Assembly: GCA_949130485.1 (NCBI GenBank) | Contig: OX422203.1 | Location: forward strand, 4,555,178-4,619,177 | Direction of reading: 5' to 3' | Length of the DNA stretch: 64,000 nucleotides | Source of the DNA: Agelas oroides | Taxonomy: Eukaryota; Porifera; Demospongiae; Agelasida; Agelasidae | Part shown: piece after piece, positions 44,901 to 56,489 of the stretch | Layout of the letters: each line of letters opens with the position of its first letter | Position numbering within the stretch: the stretch's first letter is position 1 | The notes under the pieces: generated by a model | Seen by the model: the letters and a program-made list of their open reading frames with translations, nothing else | Databases searched by the model: none | What the model was told of the DNA's origin: nothing | Program-made: the position numbers and the translations under genes

Positions 44901-47900
44901 CCAACATCATTGGAGAACATGTTGGGGGTGGTAGCAGATCTTGTGGATGACAAGCATGCCACACTTTCCCTCCCCGAAGTGAGATCCTACTTGTACTAGT
45001 TACTGCCACATTATGTATGATTGTGCATTGGATTTCCACTTGACCACCTTGGTGCAAACAGGGCATAGTACTTCAATGTATCCTCCCAAAGCATGACTGC
45101 ACTACATAACATGGACTAATGCCCACTTGTAGGTTTTGACAGTTGTGAACCCTCGCGTGAGATTTTCCCCACGTCGAGGCATGCCCTTGATAAAGGGTGT
45201 GGCTGTGTCTCTAAAGTTGTTTCTGAAACTGCTGGAGAAGCATGGTATTGAACACCCAGAGGAAAAGGTTATTCGTCAACAGCTTAGCCCCCGCCAAGAT
45301 GCCACCACGAGGTCAAAATCATTCTTCTTGAAGAAAAATGTTAACCTCACAAGGATTGACAGAGGTGTGGCTGCGGGTGGATCAACTGTACCCCTGACAT
45401 GTGTATGTGTCTCGCGACAATGCATTTCACAGAACACGTTGGACATACTGATGGATAATAAAGGTATTATGTGGTGAATACAAGTAAAAAATTTCCTTCT
45501 CCAATGCTGATCATGTTATGACTACATGGCAGAGGTGTATTAGCTACTTCTGTTACAAAGCAATTCTTCTCACTTATAGTGCAAACTGCTGCTGATGATG
45601 ATGATCTTGAAAAGAATCTAGGAGGTGATAGTGAAGATGAGGATGGTTCCATGTCAGGTATTTGAATAAGAAACATGTGGCTTAGGGAGGGAAGGGTGGG
45701 AGGGGGGGGGGGGGGGGGGGGGGGTTGTGTTATGCTTAACTAAGGTGTACACATGTAGCTATGTGCTTTGTAATTATGCACACACAATGATTTTAATATT
45801 TTGAGCGTACAATGAACAATATGAGAAATCTTCGAACTTCATCATACTTTTTTCAACATTTTGACCCTGAGGGGCCTTCTTCAGGCAATACAATACTGGG
45901 CACGCATTTTACTAAACATATGTGAAAGGAAATACACTAAGTATGATGAAGTTTTGTGCATTCAAAGATTGCTTACTCACAAATATCTGTGCTTACATAC
46001 CCGTACAATCTTCAGCCTGAGAGACTGGTTGTTTGAGGTCTAGACAAATTGGAGAAGTTTGTGTTCTGTGCTCTATTTGGTCAATGGCAACCAAAACACT
46101 GCAACAACTGCTTGTTGTCACATTCATGAAAACTGAAATATGTAGCCCTTGTATGTAAATCTGTTTTTTACTGTGCATGCTATATAAACTATAGGGCAAT
46201 ACAGGAGAAGGAAAATCTCTCTAATTTCTGATGAAGGATTGACTGAAAATGAAGCTGGAGACACTGATTATTCAATGACAGGTACTACAGAATGCATGCA
46301 TAGTTACGTATATTTATACACTACACCTCATGAAGTTGTTGCTCTTGCAGAACATGATAGTGATGGTGAGGAGAGCGGACAATCAACTTTGACCAGCCAC
46401 AATCAGCCCCAGGTGACCAGTAGCAACTGGTTGCTCACTTCTCATGCTCAGTCAGCCAGCCAAGCCTCTACATCAAAGTCATCTACTCAGTGCACACTAC
46501 AAACCTTCTCTCCTAAACATACCAAACAGAGGAGATATTTAGTGTCATCTCCATGCAGGAGGGGTTTGATAAGGTACACTGTTAATCTGCAAGTACGTGT
46601 AAAGGTGCATGCACTACCTTAAGATCTATGTTACATTTTTGACTTTGTCAGGCAACGGACTTCACCTATGACCAAACAGTTGTTCAAACCTGTTCAGCGG
46701 CACCTAAAGAGGAGAACTACAACCGGTATGACCACATCTGTATTGATTAAATTGTTTTTGATGGACGTAATGGGTACATTAGTTACACCTAGCAATTCTT
46801 CTGTCCTGTGTGCCCAGGAAAACCATCACCGAAAAAGGTTCCAAATAATTCCAGTGGAGCTGGCACTGGCTCAATGGCAGGTACCAATAACCAGTAATAT
46901 TTAGTATCTCTTGTAACTTTTATTAACGTTTCCTTTCTCACACAGCTTTGGATCATGGCAAGTCAACCACCTGTGCCCAGATGACAGTAGAGGCAACCCA
47001 ATCAATCCAGTGCCAGGCCCTTGAATTTCTACCAGCCAGTTGCTCTCAGCCTCAGACTCCTCCACCTCCGCTGACTAGCAACACTCAGCCCCAGACTCCT
47101 CCATCTCAGTTCACTAGCAACGCTCAGCCCCAGACTCCTCCACCATCGCTGGCTAGCAACACTCAGCCCCAGACTCCTCCACCATCGCTGACTAGCAACA
47201 CTCAGCCCCAGACTCCTCCACCATCGCTGACTAGCAACACTCAGCCCCAGACTCCTCCATCTCAGTTCACTAGCAACACTCAGCCCCAGACTCCTCCACC
47301 ATCGCTGGCTAGCAACACTCAGCCCCAGACTCCTCCACCATCGCTGGCTAGCAACACTCAGCCCCAGACTCCTCCATCTCGGTTCACTAGCAACACTCAG
47401 CCCCAGACTCCTCCATCTCCAATGGCCAGTACCACTCTTCCCAGTTTTCGTAAATGTAGCAAGAAGGTGACGTCATATGTGATTGCATCTCCATCTAGGA
47501 AAGTGCTCATGAGGTATGCATACAGAATAGTGATTGATGACAACAATACAAAGGTTTGCATATACATAACTGGGTTTTTTTGTGTGTAGACAACGACTTT
47601 CTCCAAAGAAGGCAACACCCACAAACACCATAGTCCATCCACTGCGCCGTCGCCTTAGATTCACAAAGAAGAATGCAGCAGGTAAATATTCAGCGGTGTA
47701 CAGTTACTATAGGGCATGCTGATTTCCTTGCATTAGCAGTATGGATTTGTCTTCACAATAATCACAAACTGCAGTGCATGCGTGTGCCTGAATTAGCACT
47801 AAGTCTTCTTAAGATAGATTTCAAAATACGTTTGCTGCCTTTTTTTTTTCTTATTTAGCATACCTGAATAAACTACGAAACACTGCGAAGGACTTGGATA

Positions 47901-48138
47901 ATGGGAATGATGGTAAATAAATTTAATATCCATGTATAATACAGTATGATTGTCCTTCACTGTGTATTACATAGAAATCTGGCACTGTGGGATGTGCCTG
48001 GCCACATATGATGCAAGTGAAGAAGATTGGTGGGTGGAGTGTGACAAATGCTCCTGCTGGTATCATTCTATGTGTGTGAGGCTAAGAAGAAATCCAGGAG
48101 CTCGGAGGTGGTTTTGTCCAGCCTGCAAGAGACATTAG
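41992..48138 (+). CDS. P-loop ATPase with C-terminal PHD finger, 16 exons
   Basis: Exons: 41992-42194, 42798-42845, 42915-43261, 43957-44329, 44440-44692, 44793-44978, 45133-45463, 45580-45657, 46195-46281, 46351-46573, 46652-46725, 46818-46880, 46946-47513, 47590-47681, 47859-47912, 47975-48138. Every junction is GT-AG and in phase; 3144 nt, 1047 residues. The start MSHRRRLSVHKH leads into FNLELCKFVEAPPALP, as in coral proteins I remember. Walker A is GRHSRGKS (225-232), followed by LPFAYDDPS as Walker B-like acids (271-272), PLITAN (306-311) and RYLSRC with a possible arginine finger. This layout is like DUF927/superfamily 3-type helicase ATPases. The middle is acidic, then basic, with a 13-aa TQPQTPP-type repeat. 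The last exon is a PHD finger (WHCGMC, CDKC, WYHSMC, WFCPAC), a histone-tail reader fold. A chromatin-targeted replicative or transposition ATPase is an inference. Confidence 0.8.
45702..45724 (+). repeat. 23-base G run in an intron
   Basis: An uninterrupted G homopolymer preceded by gggagggaagggtggga, in the intron after exon 8 of the P-loop/PHD gene. Length may be unreliable in the assembly. Confidence 0.85.
47041..47430 (+). repeat. 39-bp coding repeat in the P-loop/PHD gene
   Basis: About ten units of actcagccccagactcctcc + accatcgctggctagcaac, each coding 13 residues (TQPQTPPPSLASN type). Every unit keeps TQPQTPP with one TP site. Two alternating variants (PSL and SQF) occur, so blocks have been copied. 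Confidence 0.92.
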
Positions 48139-48871
48139 TTCTAGTGCGTAGCTACATAACTAACTGCGTTTTTTCCTTGAGTTGTGTTCTGCTATAGTTA
48201 CCATGTTAATGTCACAGCATATATTGTTTACTCATCTATATACCCATAAAGCAGGACATGCGCTTCTTCATATTTACATAATGGTTTTGCAGTTTCCCTC
48301 AATGTCATGAGATACTGAAGAAATGTGGAATAACGGAATAATTGAACAATGGAATAAAAAAGTTGCAACGTTATTGCTGCTGAGAAGAGCAAGTATGCAC
48401 ATTACAGAAGTGAGTGACAATCTGTTGAATACAAAAATACTGTATCGACTGCGCACATGCAGAGTATCCACATGTCAAGCCACACCCCTTCACTGAACTT
48501 CAGTCTATGGTCGTCAGTTGCTAACTTGGTATCAGTTTGCCTTGGTGAGTTCACAGAGAGAAGCTATACTCATGCCAACTGGTACACTAAAGTTAGATGC
48601 GGCTCTGAAAGCCTGACTGATGCAAATCTGTTGTGGGCTAAGAATTCTTGCTGGCAAAACTTTTATGTAGGATGCCGCCAATCTGTCCACTGCTGTTTAC
48701 CTGGGTAAGTGGTAATTGTCGAGGACCTTAATAGAACAAGGGTACTAACCTTACAGCACAGGCGAGTAATGCAGACTTTGATAGGCAGTTATGTAGCTAG
48801 CTAGATATGTATAATTGATGAATTAATGTTATACTGTTGTCCTAAAAGCTTGACGACTTACCCTCGATATA

Positions 48872-49350
48872 TTCCCTTGATGTGAACACATTCGCTTCAT
48901 GTGAACACATTTGCTTCATGTGAACATATTTCCTTCATGTGAACATATTTGGTTCATGTGAACATATTTGGTTCATGTGAACATATTTGGTTCATGTGAA
49001 CATATTTGGTTCATGTGAACATATTTGGTTCATGTGAACATATTTGGTTCATGTGAACATATTTGGTTCATGTGAACATATTTGGTTCATGTCAACATAT
49101 TTCCTTCATGTGAACACATTTGGTTCATGTGAACATATTCCCTTCATGTGAACGTATTCCCTTCATGTGAACACATTCACTTCATGTGAACGTATTCCCT
49201 TCATGTGAACATATTCCCTTCATGTAAATGTATTCCTTTCATGTGAACGTATTCCCTTCATGTGAACATATCCCCTTCATGTGAATGTATTCCCTTCATG
49301 TGAACGTATCCCCTTCATGTGAACATATTTGATTCAAGTGAATACATTGT
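48872..49350 (+). repeat. 19-bp tandem array (about 25 units)
   Basis: The unit is ttcatgtgaacatatttgg, with blocks of variants (…atattccc, …gtattccc, …acattcgc). The centre (48950-49090) is almost pure, the edges are diverged. Confidence 0.95.
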
Positions 49351-50403
49351 GAGAACACATTCCACTTACATAACTATGTTGCCGTCATGTGAACGTATTA
49401 TTTCAACATGTTTTCTTCATGTTAAGATGGTCTACATTACATGTAGCTTTCTGAACAAGAACTGTTAACATGTTCTGGCCATGTATTTCAAGTTACACCT
49501 CCTAGAAATGTCCTGCATAGTACACAATTTTGATGAACACTCTGCAGTGCATTTGAATCAGAACATCATTGTTCACGTGAACGTTCACATCGTGTATACT
49601 GCAGAAAACGTCTCCTAAAATCGTGCATTGTATCACATCTGAATATAATAATCCACTTACATAGCCTATATAGGTCACGCACAATGTAGCTGGTACGACA
49701 GCTTGCAGCATATGTAATAAAAAAAATCACAATGATAGGCAGCTGTACCTGAAACAGCAAAGATGAAATACCCCTTGGGCTTGACTTGCTCCCAGAAGCA
49801 TACTCTCTTCACTAGTAGGGCAGCACTGGGCGTGTAGGCTCAAGCCATTATGAGCAAAGTATGGTGGACACTCTGTCTTCTTCCAGCCACTGCACGCATA
49901 CCATTTTCAAACCCGTCTTTACGCAGCTGCTTTTAATCTTCAGTACACAGCCGTTTCGCCAGCGTACAACTTCCGCCAATTTTAATTTAGCCACGCCCAC
50001 CCATATTGAGTCACCAAACGAACGCCTGAAATGAGCAAGATTCTTCGTGCGACTGTGATGTACTATATCTCGGTGGTGGCACCACTTACTGCTGCTTTAC
50101 ACGCAGGGCATATGAAGGCGGGTTTCTACAGTCCAACAAAGCAGGTACAATTTTGCTACCCACCTCATAGTTGATACCACTGCCGATCTCGTACAGCTCC
50201 TACGAATCACAGCTAAAAAACATAGTGTAAACTGTCCTCTCCAACAGCGTTTCGCCAGCTGCATTCAAGTCAAAATTTTGCATACTGACAGTAGATTGTT
50301 AGCTCAATTCTCATCCTCAGAAAGTTGTTGTTCTGGCCATTCTTCGGGTCGTTTCGTTCGCTCAAAGTTGACCCCAAAATTATCACACATGAACCACACA
50401 AAT

Positions 50404-50472
50404 AGCCTTGTTCCCAGCCTCCTCTCCCCGCTTTTCAGTTATTAATGTTACAGGAGCCTGGGAATGAGGCTA
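50404..50472. mobile_element. 69-bp 'tagcctcgttcccag' hairpin MITE
   Basis: tagccttgttcccagcctcc faces gagcctgggaatgaggcta across a 30-bp AT-rich middle. Confidence 0.75.
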
Positions 50473-50857
50473 CTACATCAATACAAGCAAAACAAAAATC
50501 AAACACCTATTTGTATAAGCATAGACATGCAGTAGAGTGACATCTATGGTATAAGTTAGTGTGCTGTTGTGGGTATCAGAAGTTCAGCAGTAATGCAAAC
50601 TAGTGTACTAGTATACAACAATTCAATGCAAAGCCTGTGGGCACTGGTTATTCATCAAAGACGGAAGCAGTCTCCCTACAGAGAGAAGTAAGTGAACAGA
50701 AGCAAGATTAAAACACATCATTATATATTGCAAAGCATCAGTGGCAGTGTTGCCACTCTGGCTGGTCCAGTTTTGGCTAGATGACTTTCCTGCAAAGGTT
50801 TATCATCAAAGCCTCGCCACACTACGAATGGTGGCAAGAGGGCATGCAACTAGTATA

Positions 50858-51572
50858 CAGTGGAACCCCGCTTAACGGACATCCTTCAACAGCGGACACC
50901 CACGATATAACGGGCAATTCCGAAAGTCCCGACTGTTCTTCCATTCACTTCAATACTTAAGCAACCCCTGAACAGCGGGCACCCTGCTACTCCGTATAAC
51001 AGACAGCTTTCGCGCCCCCAATCGTATGCAAACATTACTTAACGACCCCGATTTAGTGGACACTTGTCAACCTTTTCAGCAATATTGTCCATCACGCTGC
51101 TGGAGCTAACAACTTGACATTAGATTAGTGCTATTACTCATAGTACTAGCCTCTGCTTAGCCTTCCCCTACAGCATATAGCAAGAGAAAGCTCAGAAAAC
51201 CCAGCCACATTGTGCTCTATTAGGTACACTACACCTACCGGAAATATACCGGAAGCCGCTGAGTTAGGGACACCTCGTTATAAGAGACAAAATGTTGGTT
51301 CCAAATGGTGTCTGCAAGAGCACATAAGAATGGGCGGCTAGAGTAAGAGCATGTAACTCCAATAGAAGCCCACAGTCCGGTCAAAATTATTGAACTTACT
51401 AAAAATAGAACACCCTGCACATGCTTAGCAACAATGGCGCAGCTGCACGTAGACGTGTTACACAAGTACGGTTCAATAATTCCGACCGGTTTCAAAATTA
51501 CGTAGTACACGCTCTTACTCTAGCCGCCCATTCTTATGCGCTCTTGATGTCTGCTATAGAGGGGCTCCATAT
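50858..51572. mobile_element. pogo/Tigger-like MITE carrying a nested element
   Basis: The left end cagtggaaccccgcttaacg follows TA. The right end gctatagaggggctcca is worn at the tip. Similar in content to 9197-9502, but split by the element at about 51313-51544. Confidence 0.65.
51313..51544. mobile_element. nested inverted-repeat element
   Basis: The arms agcacataagaatgggcggc + tagagtaagagc and the complement ending gcccattcttatgcgct enclose about 165 bp. tggtgtctgc lies to the left and tgatgtctgc to the right, consistent with an 8-10-bp target duplication. A second inverted pair (gtcaaaattattgaac / gttcaataattccgac) sits inside. Confidence 0.7.
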
Positions 51573-51614
51573 GTGAACAACACATGGCCTGGGAACGAGG
51601 CTATATCGTACCCA

Positions 51615-51690
51615 GCCTTGTTCCCAGGCACTCAAAAATCGGAGGGAGCACCTGATACACACTGTTCATGCATGTGCAAAGTCTCCTTGG
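51615..51690 (+). mobile_element. short MITE, diverged 'tagcctcgttcccaggctc' copy
   Basis: agccttgttcccaggcactc ... cacctgatacacactgttca, the same layout as 303-372. Confidence 0.55.
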
Positions 51691-51871
51691 TAATGGTTAG
51701 AATAGTTTTTGACTATGCAGGGAGGACCTAGCTGCACACCAACCAAAGGAGAGTTAAGTGTATTGCTACTGCACCCTATTACAGTTTCCGTACTCACACA
51801 TTGTTAAGTGCATACACCTACATCTCCACAGGAAGGAACTGAGTACCTTACAGCGAAGTGTGCCTAACAGC

Positions 51872-52461
51872 TAGCCTCGTTCCCAGGCTCTCCCCGCTAA
51901 GGAGGGAGCAAGCCTGGTACATTTTATCACATGCATGACGTCAAGGGTAGGCATGACTTTAATTATGCGGGGGTGGACTAAGCTGGGCACCCACGCACAT
52001 TCAAGCACAAGTGTTTTCAAGACTACTACAGTCTTCTTTTCGGGTAAATATGGCTTTTATGTGTTACCTTCATCTTTGCAGTCAGCTATATATAGTTGTC
52101 CACATAGAACTAGTCGATATCTTGACTCAGTGGTGACAACTCAAACAACAAAGACGCTTACAACACACAACAATCATGAAATTTCTTGCCATTCAGCCGG
52201 TCAGGTGCCGTGTCTGACACTCTGAGAATCTACTACACCGGTCTACCTTGCGATTTACGGCTACTATAGCCAGCGTTTCTTTGCCATCGTAGCTACACAT
52301 GTACTTGCCTCAATCACAAGCTCCAAACTATATATGTGGGCTGGATTCCGTGCATACCCACGCACAATTAAGTCATGTCTACCTTGTGTCTACCCTTGAC
52401 GTGATAAAAAATGTACCAGGCTTTCCCCCTCCTTAGCGGGGAGAGCCTGGGAACGAGGCTA
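51872..52461. mobile_element. 590-bp inverted-repeat element, 'tagcctcgttcccaggctc' family
   Basis: Both ends read tagcctcgttcccaggctct + ccccgctaaggaggg inward, and pairing continues for about 100 bp (aagcctggtacattttatca, gtcaagggtag, catgactttaattatgcg). No clear target duplication. Confidence 0.85.
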
Positions 52462-52504
52462 AAGATATGTCACTGTACATAACCAGTTTTACAAGGCCCT
52501 CCTG

Positions 52505-52788
52505 TAGTCTCGCAAGCCATACCCTTCACAAAGAGGAAGGGTCTGGTCACACTGCAACTACCGAGTTGTCGCCGAGGAACGCAATTATCGAACATTGCGG
52601 TTAGGTAATAAGATGCTGACATCCGCTAAACACGTTGTGACGTAATTGTACTCCATGACAACGGATGCGATCTACGAAGAGCGCGGATCTGATTGGTCAC
52701 GACAAGTTTCTGTCGTGGCGACAACTCGATGGTTGCAGCGTGACCAGATCCTTCCTCTCTCCTGCGAAGGGTGTGGCTTGCGAGACTA
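52505..52788. mobile_element. 284-bp MITE with 9-bp target duplication
   Basis: The tips tagtctcgcaagccataccc and its complement face each other. Inner parts also pair (gtctggtcacactgcaacta, gttgtcgcc). gccctcctg occurs at both flanks (52496-52504 and 52789-52797). Same family as 37591-37785. Confidence 0.9.
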
Positions 52789-55148
52789 GCCCTCCTGGCA
52801 TATCAAGTAACAAAAGGTGAAAGTCTGGACATAAGGCCTACAGAAGGTTTTGAAGCATGCACCATCCATAGTCTAATAAAATAGAGGGGGTGCAAGGTGA
52901 GTGCTGCACAACCTAGCCAGGTCACACTGCTTAATTATTGCAAGTTTTTGGAGCCTCAAATACACAAAAGTATGTATGGGAACAACTTACTATTCACTTG
53001 GTGGAAAGTTGCACCAAAGGACAACATCCACAGCAAAAATCGTCATCTCTGCTATTGGCGAAACGCTATTGGGGAGGCGATCGTGTCCCTCATTCAGAAC
53101 CAGCAAAACGGAGGATACCTTGAAGACGACGCGATTTCTCTACTGTTCCAAGGCGTAGGAATACCGGACTTGTTCAGTTACATAGCACAGTCCTTGCTCT
53201 TCCTCCAAGGCCCGATCGACTGCTGCGTGCTCACACACGCACGACTCCAGCTGCCCTCCAACGAAGAGCTCCAAATGGAGTCTGCCACGTGTCGGTGAAT
53301 TCATGACGTATTCGTGTTTACGCCAAAAATTAAAAAATGACCACTCCTATTGCACTTCCGGTCGCTGGCGAAACGGCTGTACACGGACTTTGCATGCGCA
53401 TTGCGCAATTCTATTTGAAGCACACTCTAAGTCGGTCTGTTCTACGTGGCTGGGTTCCTATCAAAATTCAGTCAATCCGCAAGCGTACAGACACGCCCAA
53501 CTTTTAATTACATGGGCGGTAACATCCGGTTAGGGAGAAATGGCGCTGGCGAGTTCATTGGAGAGTGTTACAGACATGTCTTTAGTTTTCGGCTGTTCTG
53601 CCGATTTGTCTAACATAAGCGACTTTGAAATACTTCAGTGGTTTGTATCTACGCAGGGATGGACTTAGAACTGAATCAAGCGGCTTTAGCGTCGTCACGA
53701 GAAGTGTTTTATGAAGGAAGCGAACGCCCACGAAGTGTGCTGGATGGGTGTTGCCAGCGCTAGCCCAAGGAACAGAGGTCAGACACAAAGTTTGGTGAGT
53801 TACACAAGGGGTATGATGACTTAGCTACATAACGAGCACAAAATGTTTGCTGGATAGATTGTAAAAATAGAATGTCCCAAGGTTTTGTGCAGCCATCCAA
53901 CTATCGCTCTATGGGGTAAGAGCAAACTCACCCACTGGTATGATTAGTAGATACACTGTTGGTTTCCTTAGTGTACTGGCATGTTGTGCATAGGCATCTG
54001 CTCTGATCTGTGGGTGTAGAGTGGGTTGGAGTAGTTTTTGCTGGGAACTGAAACAGCAAATGAAGGTGCTGTGAAGCACGAGGGTGGAATATTGACGAAA
54101 CTTTGCAGAGCAATCTGTTGGGGGGATTGGAGTATTATGTATGGACTTTGGTAAAGTAGGAATGGAGGAAGGAGGGTTAGATAGCTTCGTACCCAACTGG
54201 GTACAAGGCAAGAGTGCATGATGACATCAAAAAATGACATCATCATGCGCGCTTGGTACAAGGCTGGGCGGTAGAGGGCAGACCAGCGACAGGTTTGAAT
54301 GAACAGTAAAATGATTGAAATTCACTGAATGGATATCGCCAGGTGAATTCTATATGGTCACTTATTTAATGTGCACCTTTATGCACCTTGAATCACGAAG
54401 TAAGAACAATAACTGTCCATCTAGAACTCACCTGGTACCCAGGCTGGTGGTATCCACAGAGCAAATGAGGACCAGCTATGTAAATTGAGTTTACTTTTCA
54501 CTATGGTCGCTATGGCAGTCTACATCATTTATTTTATTGTTAATTTTTCACTCCAGCGAGTTGCAATGTCATGCAGAGGAACCAGGTGTTGTGCTGACTG
54601 ATGATATTCTGCCATTGAAGTATCTGGTGACGATGTCATAGCATTAACTGAGTTTGCAGACTGTCAACTGAAAGGACATGATCGTTAAAACCCACCACCC
54701 TCTACAAGTATGTAGTTATTCTTGTTGGAATTGGCTTTATTTGTGCGATATCCACCATACCATAGCTGCAATGAACATGTCGCACATGATGCACAACGCG
54801 CATGGAAGTAGAACTTGACCTCCTGTATGGCTGCTGATAATTGGTGCTGCAAGGGCTTAAAGGACTACTCGTATCAGTGACAAAGAATGTAATGCCTTCT
54901 CAAATCGTTCTACTGTACGTCACATGCCTCTTTGTTACCTGTCATGGGACAACACCTGTCTTGGGACAACACCTGTCTGTGACTCTTTACAACACCCACT
55001 TTCACATGCTCAGACATCTATTTTGGACTTTGTGAAGCGTGAACTTGTTAGTTCAGTATTTCTGGTGGATGGCAGAGGTGACTCTGATGAAAACTGATGG
55101 AACCTGACCAAATTCTGCCACATTTTCATGCTTTGCTTCATCCACTTA

Positions 55149-55204
55149 GTCTCGCGGAGCCAGACTCTCACATGAAAAGTGTGAGAGTCTGGCTCCGCAA
55201 TACT
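55149..55204. repeat. short perfect hairpin tagtctcgcggagccagac
   Basis: cggagccagactctcaca pairs with tgtgagagtctggctccg across a loop of about six bases. Likely a very short relative of the tagtctcgc MITE family. Confidence 0.75.
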
Positions 55205-56119
55205 ATTCATCACTAGCTCTCTTTTGTATATTATTCTCTGCAGTACATTCATCTGCTCATGTGCTTTCAAAGCCCTAGCACACACGCACACTTACACCTG
55301 ACACAGGGTCATCATAGTGTCAGTTAACAATTATGACGTGTGGGTGGTCACAGGTTTCACTAGCCTGTGCCAAAGCACCAAGGTGCTGACACAAGTTTTA
55401 ACCTGCCAGCAGTAAAGTCTACCATAGTGGAAAACTATGCTCACCCTCACTTGCCTTGCAGTTGTGTAAAAATATAATGTCCCAGACATCTTTAAGGGGT
55501 ACAAAATACCAGTTATTCCGTAACTTAGGCGCAGAGTAACCGTTTTCAACGCTTCAAGCGCGATTTATACAGCCTTCCACCCTTGCACTACACCTACAAA
55601 TCGAAGGAAAGATGAGAAAACTCGCAGTATTAGAAATATGAGCTCTTCCGGTACGCTGGAAGTACTTCCGCATTCACGCGGGAAGCTGCTGCGCGTGTAA
55701 TTAACTCCTTCCATATATGGAAGCGCGTGTACGCTTGCGGATTGACTGAATTTCACGCGTTTGTGGGACAGTGCGTTGTTTGATAAAGGCTTTTTGAAGA
55801 AACCATAAAACGTGGCTGTCATAGCCCTTGAGTAGTATGAAGCCACTGAATGACCAGGTAAACCACGTTTACTCAGCAACACAATGCTGCAGGTGACAAA
55901 AAAAAAAAAAAAACAGGGAAGCTAGAGTACAAGACTACCAAACAGGGAAGCTGGGTACAAGACTACCAGCTCGCTGCATGCAGCTTGATTCTCTCCCACT
56001 CCCTAAATGTGGCAAGACGGTCGGTGTTCTGAGCATCACACAGGGCAGGCCCTTGTCATAAAAATGTTATAGTTGTAGGGAAGAGCATAACAGATAGCCA
56101 CATGAATGAGCAACTCATA

Positions 56120-56480
56120 TACTACGTGCATGCAACATGCACGTAACATACAACACGCATGTAGCACACAGTGTGCATGTTGCATGTCGATACTTGCCAG
56201 GAAACATGTTGCATGCCTGTTGCCAAAAATGCAACATGCATGTCACATGCAGGTACCTGGTAACAACAACAACAGCAAAAAAAACCCAGGTTTTGTAGCA
56301 GTTTGTCTCAAACTTGTGTAGGGTCTTGTGACAGCTTGTCACAACCTTGTACAAAGATACCAGTTTGTGACAAGGTTTTACCAGATTGTCATAACCTGGA
56401 AACAAGGTTGTTGATAGCATGTTTCTTGTATACAAGCTTGTTACAACCATGTCACATGCTTGTGCAACCTTGTCATTTTT
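56120..56480. repeat. gcaacatgcatgt and acaaccttgtcac word arrays
   Basis: From 56120 to 56260 the words gcaacatgc, acatgcatg and gcatgttgc recur in both directions. From 56290 to 56480 acaaccttgt, ttgtcacaacc and acaaggtt recur. The second part resembles 31128-31280. Confidence 0.65.
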
Positions 56481-56489
56481 GTATGGGAA

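Noticed and set aside
50060-50130. PHD-like micro-exon on the minus strand (FICPACKAA with acceptor and donor)
   Set aside because: Too short, with no other PHD cysteines nearby. It could be a remnant of a paralogue.
52897-53298. 133-codon frame as a gene
   Set aside because: Composition is plausible, but there is no recognisable domain, other frames are open too, and no exon partners were found.
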